NCBI GenBank assembly: GCA_036365455.1
Contig: JAWQUS010000010.1
Span: 22,120,501-22,184,500 of the forward strand
DNA length: 64,000 bases
From: Macrosoma leucophasiata
Lineage: Eukaryota; Arthropoda; Insecta; Lepidoptera; Hedylidae
Reading direction: 5' to 3'
A model generated the notes under the pieces. The model was not told the DNA's origin. It did not search any database and saw only the letters and a program-made list of their open reading frames with translations. A program made the translations under genes and the position numbers. Shown here piece after piece: positions 55,109-64,000 of the stretch. Every line of letters begins with the position of its first letter. Position 1 is the stretch's first letter.

Positions 55109-55189
55109 GGTAGCGTGGCCGAGCGGTCTAGGCGCTGGTTCAAGGCACCAGTCTCTTCGGAGGCGTGGGTTCGAATCCCACCGCTGCCA
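55109..55189 (+). tRNA. tRNA-Leu (anticodon AAG by stem pairing)
   Basis: Acceptor stem GGTAGCG/CGCTGCC with discriminator A; box A TGGCCGAGCGG; a variable arm CTCTTCGGAG as in class II tRNAs; T arm GTGGGTTCGAATCCCAC; T5 terminator at 55196-55200. The anticodon stem CTGGT/ACCAG leaves loop TCAAGGC, so anticodon AAG, but position 33 is C instead of the near-universal U. 81 nt, with no CCA encoded, as usual in eukaryotes. Confidence 0.9.
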
Positions 55190-55504
55190 AGATTGTTTTT
55201 GTTCATTTTTTTATTGTTTGTTTTTCCATTCAATATTTAAAAAGTGGTAAATATTAATAGAAAATTATTGTTTCATTTTTCTATTTTTTTTTCTTTTATT
55301 TGCATTTTATTTTGGTTTGCATAATTTTAGATAATTATGTAAATGCAATAGCTTTACCGCGGCAGTCCCCGAGTGCCACACGTCTTTTTTTTATTTAAGC
55401 ATGTTTTACGTTTTGTCTTAGGAATGTATTAATTTTAATATTATACATACATCTTATTTCAATTTTATGACAAAATTTTATCTTAAAAGGCTTGGATATT
55501 TTGT

Positions 55505-55935
55505 CCGGTCAATTTAGCCCCAAATTAGAGGTAACCTTGCATTAATTCCCAGAAAGCTGAAAATTTACATAGATGTTAGGGACACCATTATTATAAAATT
55601 GTGAAAAGTCCTCATTGATTCCATATCTGCAAAAAATTTTATTTAAGGTCAAAGGTTGCAAAAATGGATTTTTTTTCTCATAAATGGTTAGTGTTATGTA
55701 AAAATGTGTAAGGACAATTTTTGTAGATAATGCCATGATCTCCAATTTCTGTCTGACATATTTTATGATAAAACTAACCTTATTTAATTAAACCATTATC
55801 GCAACCTTTGACTGTGAATATTTTTTTTGCAGACATGGAATCGATGGGGACTTTTCACAATTTCATAAAAATGGTGTCCTTAACATCTATGCAAACTTTC
55901 AGCTTTCTGGGAATTTTTTCAAGGGTCAATGTCTA
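55505..55935. mobile_element. Foldback element of about 430 bp
   Basis: Imperfect arms of about 140 bp share CCCAGAAAGCTGAAA/TTTCAGCTTTCTGGG, GGACACCATT/AATGGTGTCC and GTCAAAGGTTGC/GCAACCTTTGAC. No ORF. Confidence 0.8.
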
Positions 55936-56127
55936 AATTGGTAATTAGATGTTTTTAATAAACGATAGGTATGTAGCAAAGAGAATTAGTTTGTGATTGA
56001 TGAAATGATTTTATTTAATATTTAGTGAGGATGGATGATTATTGTTGAGAGGTTTGAAGTGATTCGTTTTATTGATTAAGTACTGAATTCCTTCTGGCGC
56101 TTAAATCTGCTAACGTAATTAGTCTTC

Positions 56128-56220
56128 ATAGTGTCATTGGGTCACGATAAACAGACGGACAGACGTACGAGTGATTTTATAAGGGTTCAGTTTGTCCTTC
56201 TGAGATATGGAACCCTAATA
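56128..56220 (+). repeat. Short dispersed repeat (GACAGACG...GGAACCCTAA)
   Basis: GGGTCACGATAAACAGACGG to ATATGGAACCCTAATAAC; a related TACGGAACCCTAGAAA lies at 63820. A common insect dispersed fragment; class not known to me. Confidence 0.4.
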
Positions 56221-56889
56221 ACAATTAAAAAGCTTTCTGTAACTTTAATTTCACAACTTTCTGTAAAATTAAGATCCTCAAGGTCAAACATAGGTCCACA
56301 CAGTTCACAGTGTGTGGACGAACGTAAGCGCTTGTCTCAAGGGACTACATAGAGCACCACTGAGCTCTTTCTAGCGCCCAACTTCATTACGTGTGTGGTA
56401 ACAAAACGTTGATGCGGAATTATTGTATTAGAAGTGGCCAGACGCATTATTTGTTAGTGTAAAAAAAAGGATGCAGTTCAATGTCTGTAAAGTCGGTTTA
56501 CGGACGATGATTTGACGTGATAACATAAGGAAATAGATGTGCCAAGCCGAACGCTTAGGCCGATCGTATCTTGTTCTACGCTCTCGCTTGCACGCTCGGC
56601 TAAGGCGGAACGTGACACTTCTTCGTGGGTGCCGGAGTTCATCGATTTACAAGACGATACCACGTCAATAAATTCTACTCAAATTGTGTAAATACGGGAT
56701 GTCTTCCCAGTATGATAATAATACAAAATAATCAGTCTGTCAGTGACCACGGCTTGTTCTACCGAGCCGAAACGTCGGAATAAAGGTTTTGTCGGAATAA
56801 AAGTGTTTTTACCCGATATCTATATCACGTCACGACCCGGCTCGTAAAATCAGTAAAATTAGTGTTAAACGCGAGTGTTTTAAAAGTTA

Positions 56890-58655
56890 TAATACAAAAT
56901 AAAATGAAGTACCTATCCGCCCATCAGCTTTCTTTTATCAATTTTTATCCTCTTCTTATCTGAGTATGTACTTAATTGTGCTCATATTATTTTGAAGGAA
57001 GATATTCGATTAAATACATTGATTTTAGAATCCTTGTTTGGCGAAGCAAGTAATATCACACGTGAACTTGACTTTGTGACTTGTGACTTTCACGAGGAAA
57101 GTCATGGAAATTATTTTAATTATGCCACATCTAGCAAAACAACATCAATAATCCCGCTCATACAAGGATGAGTTTTCTAAAACTTACCCGACTGTTTGTA
57201 ATTTTAAAGTAGAGTTACACGTACTGGCTTTTATGAGTTCGCCCCAACCTGAATGCAAGATAATTACGGAACGGTCGTTTGGGAAGGCATCAGTCAAAAC
57301 TTTAGTGGATTTGCGAGTCGGTATCACAGCCAAATACGTGATTCGTTTTAAGCGGGATATTAGGAATTAGCTATGCATGAGTTGATGTTTGCATGTGTTT
57401 TAAAGTTTTTATGATGGCAAGATTATTTCAGTTGTTCTGCTAGTCTTGAGTCAGATTCCAGGGTCGGTTGTTAAGTGCTATAATATTGAGATTTTTCAAG
57501 TTTTCGAAAATATCCAAATGCCACCCTTGGAGCACTTTTGTGTGAGCAAAAATGTCAATAGGCTCGTCGCGTGGGACCAAACATAACTGAAAAATCGGGG
57601 GTCATTGAGTGTAATGCTTGTTTGCATTGTTGCAAACCCTGACTATCACTTCGGGGCTACAGACGTGAAGTTACATATTAGGAGCACAACTTTTTCTCTG
57701 AAAGTAGGAATGTTTATACACATACAGAGTTCTGGGGAAGATAGTGGATGCTGTTAGAGTCCTACATACTAAAAACCACTCCAGTAGCGTTTGTCGAATT
57801 TATAGGCAGTAGATATAGGTCAGAGCTTTTATGAACGAGCTGAAGGGCTAAAAAGGTAGCGTTAAGAAGTTTTTAGAGAAGAAACGAAACTAAAAACCGC
57901 AATTTCGAGGATCGACTTAAAGCGCTACCGCTCATTGAAATTGTTGTCGATATTAATATTGCTGTAAATTTTTCATGTCAATTTCCACCTGCTTTAAAAG
58001 TTGCTGGATAGTTGGTGGTGGTCGTTCGTTGTAACAATATTTAAGTTACACTTTGGTCCAGCTGTGGAGGTTGAATAATGATGATGGAAACTGAAGATCG
58101 AATGGGATTGAAGATACCAAATACCATTATGACTGAAATAATCACGCAGGATTGTATATACAGAATTATAAATTACGTTTACTATACGATACTGTTGTAC
58201 TACTATACTGTTACTGTATACATATACATACAGTATACATACTTAAATTGAATAGCTTTATATAGCTCAGTTCGCAGTTCAATAGAACTACAAATCTTTA
58301 TTAGTTTCAAATAAAAACGTTACTATTTCACTATTTAATTTTAGCTCGAAAAGCAAACGTTAAGGTACATTTCCATTGGCCAAGCGAGACGATTTTAAAA
58401 TAATTTTAGTTCAAAGTACGAGAATTTATCTGTACAATAGTTTAAATAAAATTTCAAGGTACCTATATCTGATGGTTGGTCTTATAGATGTTTATCGTGA
58501 GAATCATGAAACCCTGGGCATGTCATGGGCGGTTTTATCTCGAGGATATTAGTCTAAGTGTATTGTTAAATGACACCATGGATCTCGCGATAAACAGCAA
58601 CCTCATATTTGAGCTTATTAAATCCATTTCATAAAAAAACAAGATGTACGTGGAT
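56890..58655. other. No gene seen
   Basis: AT-rich; a decayed SINE B relative at about 57420-57680 and a TATACATACAGTATACATA simple stretch near 58225. Confidence 0.4.
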
Positions 58656-58660
58656 CATTA

Positions 58661-58970
58661 CCAGTGCCGGATGTAAGCATAGGCAACATAGGCAGTTGCC
58701 TATGGGCCGCCAACAAAAAGAAGCCGGCGCCAGAAAAAAAAAAAAAAAAAAATTGATAAAGGCTCAGTCGTAACAAAAAAGTACTAAGTTTTGTAACAAA
58801 TTCACGATTTTTTTTCTTGAGCTTGAGAAGTTAACATCTCTTCGAGATCAAGCAGTCCGAAATATGAAAACAAATGGCGTATTCTACCGCGCCTGCTGGA
58901 CAACCGCAACAGTGTAAGATCCACCACATTCTCTACCTGTGGGCCGCCGAAGTCGTAAGTCCGGCACTGG
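58661..58970. mobile_element. MITE with CCAGTGCCGG ends
   Basis: Exact 10-bp inverted ends CCAGTGCCGG/CCGGCACTGG, subterminal TGGGCCGCC on both sides, and an A19 run near 58733. About 310 bp, hAT-like in end sequence; no target duplication found. Confidence 0.65.
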
Positions 58971-59187
58971 TCACAACTATCACAGAGGGTCTGGATGATC
59001 AAGATGAGAGACAACCGAGAAAACTCTTCCCTGGTTGACAATAGTGACAATCAGCCACTACTATGTAGACTTTCGTTATACTGGTAGTGATAGAGTTCAG
59101 TGTCTTTTCAGTGACTCATTTCGGAGGTTTCATTTTTTGTGAAAAGTTATTGTTGGTCTTGTCTTGTCCTATTATTTTTTTTTATGT

Positions 59188-59464
59188 AATCGAAGTGGTA
59201 AACAAGCATGCAGTTTACATTGATGTTAAGTGATGACTGCAGCCTATTGACACCTACTCAAAGTCCAAGGTCAAAATGCAGATGCGTTACCACTCCTGAG
59301 GCCTAACGTGTTATGCCTCTGTGCCGGAAATTACAGGGCCGTAAATTACCACCTGACCGGAACACGATAGTGCTGAACACTACCATTTAGCGGCAAGTAT
59401 ATTAGGTAATGCGGTGGTGCCTACGCCCGCGAACTCCGTCACTAAAGCTCTACCACCAGTAAAA
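59188..59464 (+). repeat. Family A repeat, reference copy
   Basis: The cleanest copy: AAACAAGCATGCAGTTTACA, GATGTTAAGTGATGACTGCAG, CGGAACACGATAGTGCTGAA, GCGGCAAGTATATTAGGTAA and the terminal CTACCACCAGTAAAA. Confidence 0.85.
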
Positions 59465-60188
59465 AACCAGTATTATCCAATCATCGCCCTGCCAAGCTTG
59501 TGGAAATGCACCTTTACTACGTACATCGCTCGAATTTACGATACTGCAGAGCTTTTAACGTTTCCGCGCACTTTACGAGAGCATCGCGACGGGCTTTTGA
59601 AATCTCATTTCTATTGGCGATCCCCAAAATGTTAGGAGTTTGTTCGATGGTATGCTGGACAACCCCTCTTCATATAGGTACGTATGGGGATAAAATTCGA
59701 TTTCTGAAAACAAATATTTAAAAAAAAAAATTAATATTACTTAAAACGACTGCATCAAATTGGTTAAAATAAAAAAATGGTGTTCGTTATTATCATACAA
59801 AATGATATCTATTAATAAAAAAAAAATATTATTAAATTTTAGATTTCTTTTTTAAATCGCCGACGGCTTTTTCTGAAATCCGTTTACTTAGAATTAATTA
59901 AACTAATAATTTTGAATATTTTTTTTAAGTCACTTGCTTTTGGTTTTTTTGGTAAAGTGGTAAGGTGAGTTGTAACTTTTACCTTTATCTGTGTAACCAT
60001 GCAATTTTATTTATTTATTTATCCATTTATTATAGGCAACAAAATTGATTACAATTAAACAACAGGCCCATAGAAATATATACCTTATAAACTAACATAA
60101 ATATTAATATATTAGGTTGGGGAAAAAGTTTCTTCGCATTTTTTAAGATAATTCAAAACATTTTTTAATATAGTTTATTTAAATTTAA

Positions 60189-61221
60189 CTAAAGTATGTA
60201 TGTACCATTTTGTTCGATAACCTTTTGCCAACTTGTAGGTAGGGACATGATCCCATTGCTATAAAAATTTTGGGACTTCTCATCAAAATCCCGCGACAAG
60301 TGGATTTGGCAGTCCTCTCGTGATGTTAACCTAACATTGCATAAAGAATTCTGAAGAGACCGAAACAGGTGGAAATCTGAAGGTGACAGGTCAGGACTAT
60401 ACGGCGGATGCATTAACACCTCCCAGGCAAACTCTCTTAATTTTTGCTGAGTGGCTATAGATGTGTGAGGTCTAGCGTCATCATGATGAAACACCACACC
60501 CCTTCTGTTGATCAATTCCGGCCGCTTTCTCTCAACTTCTTGCTTTGATCTCATCAGTTGTTCGCAGTAGAGTTCAGAATCGATAGTCCTGCCTGGTGGT
60601 AATAGCTCATAATGAATAATGCCTTTCCAATTCCACCACACACACACACACAACAATCACCTCATTGCGAGTTAACCCGGGTTTCGCCACAGTCTGTGAA
60701 GCCTGACCGGCCTTTGACCACGACCTTTTTCGCACGTTCTTGTCATACGTGATCCACTTTTCATCACCAGTTATCAGCTTCTTCAAAAATGATTCGGTTT
60801 CATTACGTCGTAATAAAGAATCACAAATGAGTACACGGTTCATTAGGTTTCTTTCAGTGAGCTCGTGAGGTACCCTAATATCGAGCTTTTTTTTGTACCC
60901 AGCTTTTTTCAAATGCGCCAAAACTGTTTTGTGATCAATTTTCAGTTCTTCAGCTACGTCGTAACTACTGATATGTCGATCTTGCTCCCCTTTTTCAAAA
61001 ATGGCATCCATTTTATCCGTAATAGGGCGACCAGAGCGAGGTGCATCTTTGACATCAAAGTTTCCGGATTGAAAACGCTTAAACCAAATTTGTGCTACTC
61101 TCACAGACACTGCACTAGGTCCATAAACATCGCAAGTTTTTTTCGCGGCTTGCGTCGCATTTTTACCCGTTTTGTAGTAAAATTTTAAAATGTATCGAAT
61201 TTCTTCATTAGATTCACTCAT
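60189..61221 (-). pseudogene. mariner transposase, one frameshift
   Basis: The N-terminal frame (61221 to about 60655) has the helix-turn-helix region ATQAAKKTCDVYG, IWFKRFQSGNFD, SGRPI and the first catalytic Asp in TGDEKWITY. The C-terminal frame (about 60650-60189) has the second Asp in FHHDDARPH and the third in YSPDLSPSDFHLF, a D,D34D pattern. The two frames are separated at a CA/TG repeat (60637-60652) in the segment just before NWKGIIHYELLPPG. All three catalytic residues survive, so this is the only disabling lesion I see. Confidence 0.92.
60637..60652. repeat. (CA)8 tract at the transposase frameshift
   Basis: The dinucleotide run sits exactly where the two transposase frames part; mariner proteins usually have a short VCVWW-like stretch here. 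Confidence 0.8.
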
Positions 61222-61450
61222 CTTGACAGTACGAAAAACAAATGAAAATCACACATTTGCCTAATTTGAATTTGGAATTATGTTCTTTAAAATTTTAACT
61301 TTCAATGATACCAAAACCAGCCAGATACAAATACTACAGCCAAAGAGATTTTATTACAAGTTCATACATACTATAATGCGAAAAGACTTTTTCCCCAACC
61401 TATTATATAATAGTGTTAGTACATAAATCTTAATACTAGGTTAGTACACT

Positions 61451-61948
61451 TCACTTGCACTGTGTCATTGTGCGTTCGAGTGGCACTTGTCCCCGGAAGC
61501 GACGGAACACCACATCTTGCGGCCAAAAGCTTTCCTCCATGACGAGGTGCAGCAGGAAAGTCGGCACACGCACCACGAATGACTTGAAGTTGACGTTGCG
61601 GCGCGACTTCAGCAGCTGCACTCTCAGCGTGTACTTCAGCTTTCGACGAAGAAACTCCACGACGTCCTCCGCCTCGGTGGTGTAGTGGAGGCGGGAGATG
61701 TACACCGGGGTATTCGGTTTAGCTGCGTGTAAACCTATATTGGGCTCCACGGGAGCCTTACCGCAGCTGTTCTTATTGGTTCGCTGACGGCGCTTAATCC
61801 TTTGCACCGTCACGAAACCATCATTATCATCAGCCCGGTTCGTGGCCTTCAGGTCCTGCAATGCACGCCACAGGTATAGATATCGGTTATTACAGATCGA
61901 AGCGAAAATATTTTCCTTCGCCTGTCTCCTCCTGAAAATTGTGATCAT
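61451..61948 (-). pseudogene. Retroelement ORF1-like fragment
   Basis: 165-aa ORF. After a low-similarity N-terminus come DGFVTVQRIKRRQRT, PVYISRLHYTTEAEDVVEFL (an RRM-like start), NVNFKSFVVRVPTFLL and WPQDVVFRRFRGQVPLE. The pattern 'FKSF.V.VP ... FWP..V.FRRFRG' is one I associate with the RNA-binding C-terminus of arthropod LINE ORF1/gag-like proteins. No zinc knuckles or reverse transcriptase follow. It lies 50 bp from the mariner end. A domesticated host exon is possible but less likely. Confidence 0.5.
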
Positions 61949-62054
61949 TTATTAATCAATACATATAATAAGACAGCGAAAATCAAGTGTCTGTACATTA
62001 AATATTTTTTCTAAAAAACTGATAGGGGGCGATAAAAGAAGAGTAACAGAAACT

Positions 62055-62279
62055 AAAATGGTTTTTTTGTCTGTCTGTCTGGTACGATATAAATTTGAAA
62101 CTACTCAACGGATTTAACAGGTGGAATAAAAAAACTTTGTTAAAAATTTGTTTCGACAGAATCGGTAAAAAATTTACTTCAAGCACTGCTTCAAATTAAC
62201 TATAAGTCTGTTATAGGTCTGGATAATTGTTATTTCCACAGGTACTTACACGCAAGTGGAGCCGCGGGCAACAGCTAGT
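62055..62279 (+). mobile_element. Helitron-like element
   Basis: ACTACTCAACGGATTTAACAG near the middle, and the 3' end GCCGCGGGCAACAGCTAGT. Confidence 0.6.
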
Positions 62280-62689
62280 TTAAAATATTTAAATACATTA
62301 ACATAAGCAACCCTAAAATTAATGTGGAGCCACGAAATAAAAATAAGTCACCATATTTTTTTGAAGCCTTGCTATAATAATAACTGCCACTTTGTCTATA
62401 AGGAACAGCAGAAATACATTATAATAATTTTCCGAGCAGTCAATAAATGGCCACCATCCACATTGATAGACTTCAATCAATTCCAGGCCGGAAATGTTGA
62501 ATGGAGGCTGGGGCAAAAAATTAATGATCGGATATCGGGGGTAGATAAGGGAAGCTATCACTCTTGGCCCTACGGAGACAGAGGTGATATACTTTGATAA
62601 AGGATTAAGTACTTTTGTTTTAATAGGGTTGAGTGAGATTTGAAGAATCAATGGAAAAGCTAACTTGTGTAAATGTATAAAATAGGTTA

Positions 62690-62915
62690 TGTAGATGAAA
62701 ACTGCAGCCTATAGACACTTACACAAAGACCAAGGTCAAAATGCAGATGCGTTACCACTCCTGAGGCTTAAGGTGTTATGTCTCTGTGCCGGAAATTACA
62801 GGGCCGTACATTACCACCTGACCGGAACACCACCATTTAGCGGCAAATATATTAGGTAATGCGGTGGTGCCCACGCCCGCGAGCTCCGACACTGGAGCTC
62901 TACCACTAGTATAAA
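62690..62915 (+). repeat. Family A repeat copy
   Basis: GATGAAAACTGCAGCCTATA to CTACCACTAGTA; lacks the ACGATAGTGCTGAACA segment present in other copies. Confidence 0.75.
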
Positions 62916-63264
62916 GATAGTAGGTAAGTGAATACTGCAGGTCTATATGTAAGTGTCGACGTGTTTCTACACCTGAATACTAAATTGGTTTGTTCTTACA
63001 GAAATTACAGAGATGATTCTGTAATTTTTACCGAGTTATCTAATTCTGTAATTTCGAGATCTCGAGAACTCGAGTGTGTAATTTCGGTGTGCCACCTCAT
63101 CTATTTGCCACCAGATGGACGCATAAGTGGTGATCATCACAGTCGCCCTTCGCAGGTCAAGAATAACTTAAAAAAATTGTCGATTTATTTAGAAAATAGA
63201 AAATTATTTTTAAAAAATCGGTGATTCTGTGGCATACTGGTACAAAAAAATCTGGTGAGGTCTT

Positions 63265-63286
63265 GGGGGGGGGGGGGGGGGGGGGG
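63265..63286 (+). repeat. Poly(G) run of 22
   Basis: An uninterrupted G22 homopolymer in AT-rich DNA, preceded by GGTGAGGTCTT. Confidence 0.9.
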
Positions 63287-63289
63287 CGG

Positions 63290-64000
63290 AGTCATGTGAA
63301 ATATCGGTAAGGAAATGCGATTCTTCATTGACTCGTAAACAAACATTTTCACTGTCTGTGGCTTAATATTGCATAAACGAAAAAATTAACCGTATAATTC
63401 TTTTACACCTCCTTAGAAACCTTTTACACGAGGCTCACATTCGGACACATTCATCGAAAACATATTTTAAAAAAACACCACTTACAACGTTTTTGAAGGT
63501 CTTGGACACACGCAAAAATATTGTCGTGTCCAGGTGACGAAATAACAAGTCATAATAATTTCAAGTTTAACCAACTGGACACACGTGTGTCCGGTCACTT
63601 GGGTCCAGTTGACGAATAACCCTACCTAACGACACTTTACGCAATGTAGTAAGCGAGAAATAAAAATAGCAACTATAAGGGGAGGTAAACAATTTTTTCC
63701 GTAATGTAAATTCATACCAAACTACAGCTTTCTGATGCAAAGGCATAAGGGTCTCTGAAGAGAGCTGCGGAGAGAAGGACGGGGGACACAGCGAAACTAT
63801 AAGGCTCTTTTGTAAGCTACGGAACCCTAGAAACGTATAATGACACTATCCGTTATCAGTGTAGCCGAATACGTTAGGTCCAATCTAATCTGAATAAGCT
63901 CGTAAACATACAAAAGCAACCCGTCGAATTTTAAAAATACCGTCCGTGCCCAACCCACAATATGTGACGTGACCCGCCTCGCATATAAACTGTCTTAAAC
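63290..64000. other. No gene seen
   Basis: AT-rich with repeated GGACACAC/GTGTCC words at 63495-63605, possibly a small inverted element. Confidence 0.35.

Larger units (their letters stand above)
60115..61400 (-). mobile_element. mariner transposon, near full length
   Basis: 1286 bp between TA dinucleotides (60113-60114, 61401-61402). TIRs GGTTGGGGAAAAAGTTTCTT and the reverse complement of AAAAGACTTTTTCCCCAACC differ at 2 of 27 positions. Size, TA target and transposase type fit mariner. Confidence 0.92.

Noticed and set aside
60865..61188. 107-aa ORF on the + strand
   Set aside because: Antisense to the mariner transposase.
61455..61685. 76-aa ORF on the + strand
   Set aside because: Antisense to the ORF1-like fragment.

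Overview
This window looks like animal nuclear DNA, most probably from a moth or butterfly. The evidence is spliced genes with GT-AG introns, metazoan RFX and IFRD proteins, a pol III tRNA gene, an RTE non-LTR element, a mariner element, and many copies of Helitron-like ends finishing in GCAACAGCTAGT that I know from lepidopteran genomes. Species cannot be told from the sequence alone. Background DNA is AT-rich, whereas most host exons are strikingly GC-rich.

Host genes: (1) The 3' part of an RFX-family transcription factor gene runs on the + strand. Its penultimate splice region lies in a tandem array (1-3744), followed by exons 4503-4632 and 6699-6932 (stop 6930-6932). (2) A complete nine-exon gene of the interferon-related developmental regulator family (IFRD1/IFRD2, Tis7) runs on the - strand from ATG 37580 to stop 21333. 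All splice phases agree and the product is 434 aa. (3) An intronless Beat-like immunoglobulin-domain protein lies on the - strand (44165-43386). (4) A tRNA-Leu gene lies at 55109-55189. Rfx and IFRD are convergent.

The most unusual structure is a pair of independent minisatellites, one in each host gene. In each, the tandemly amplified unit is the 3' end of an exon, its 5' splice site and the first C-rich bases of the intron. The Rfx array has about 39 copies of a 100-bp unit; the IFRD array has 15 copies of a 94-bp unit. Every repeat therefore carries a splice donor, plus a cryptic acceptor-like CAG whose phase matches that donor.

The rest is transposon-rich. It includes a full-length RTE element with an intact ORF and an 11-bp target duplication (10796-14003), a mariner broken by a CA-repeat expansion (60115-61400), two small hAT-type elements with perfect 8-bp duplications, a pogo-type element, several LINE 3' ends and many Helitron-like fragments. 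There is also an approximately 280-bp repeat family with about ten copies, and a tRNA-related family that moves as an inverted dimer. One such insertion has 162-bp arms that read as identical. The relatively repeat-poor stretches are about 15.3-18.9 kb, 31.3-33.2 kb, 42.2-43 kb and 56.9-58.6 kb.
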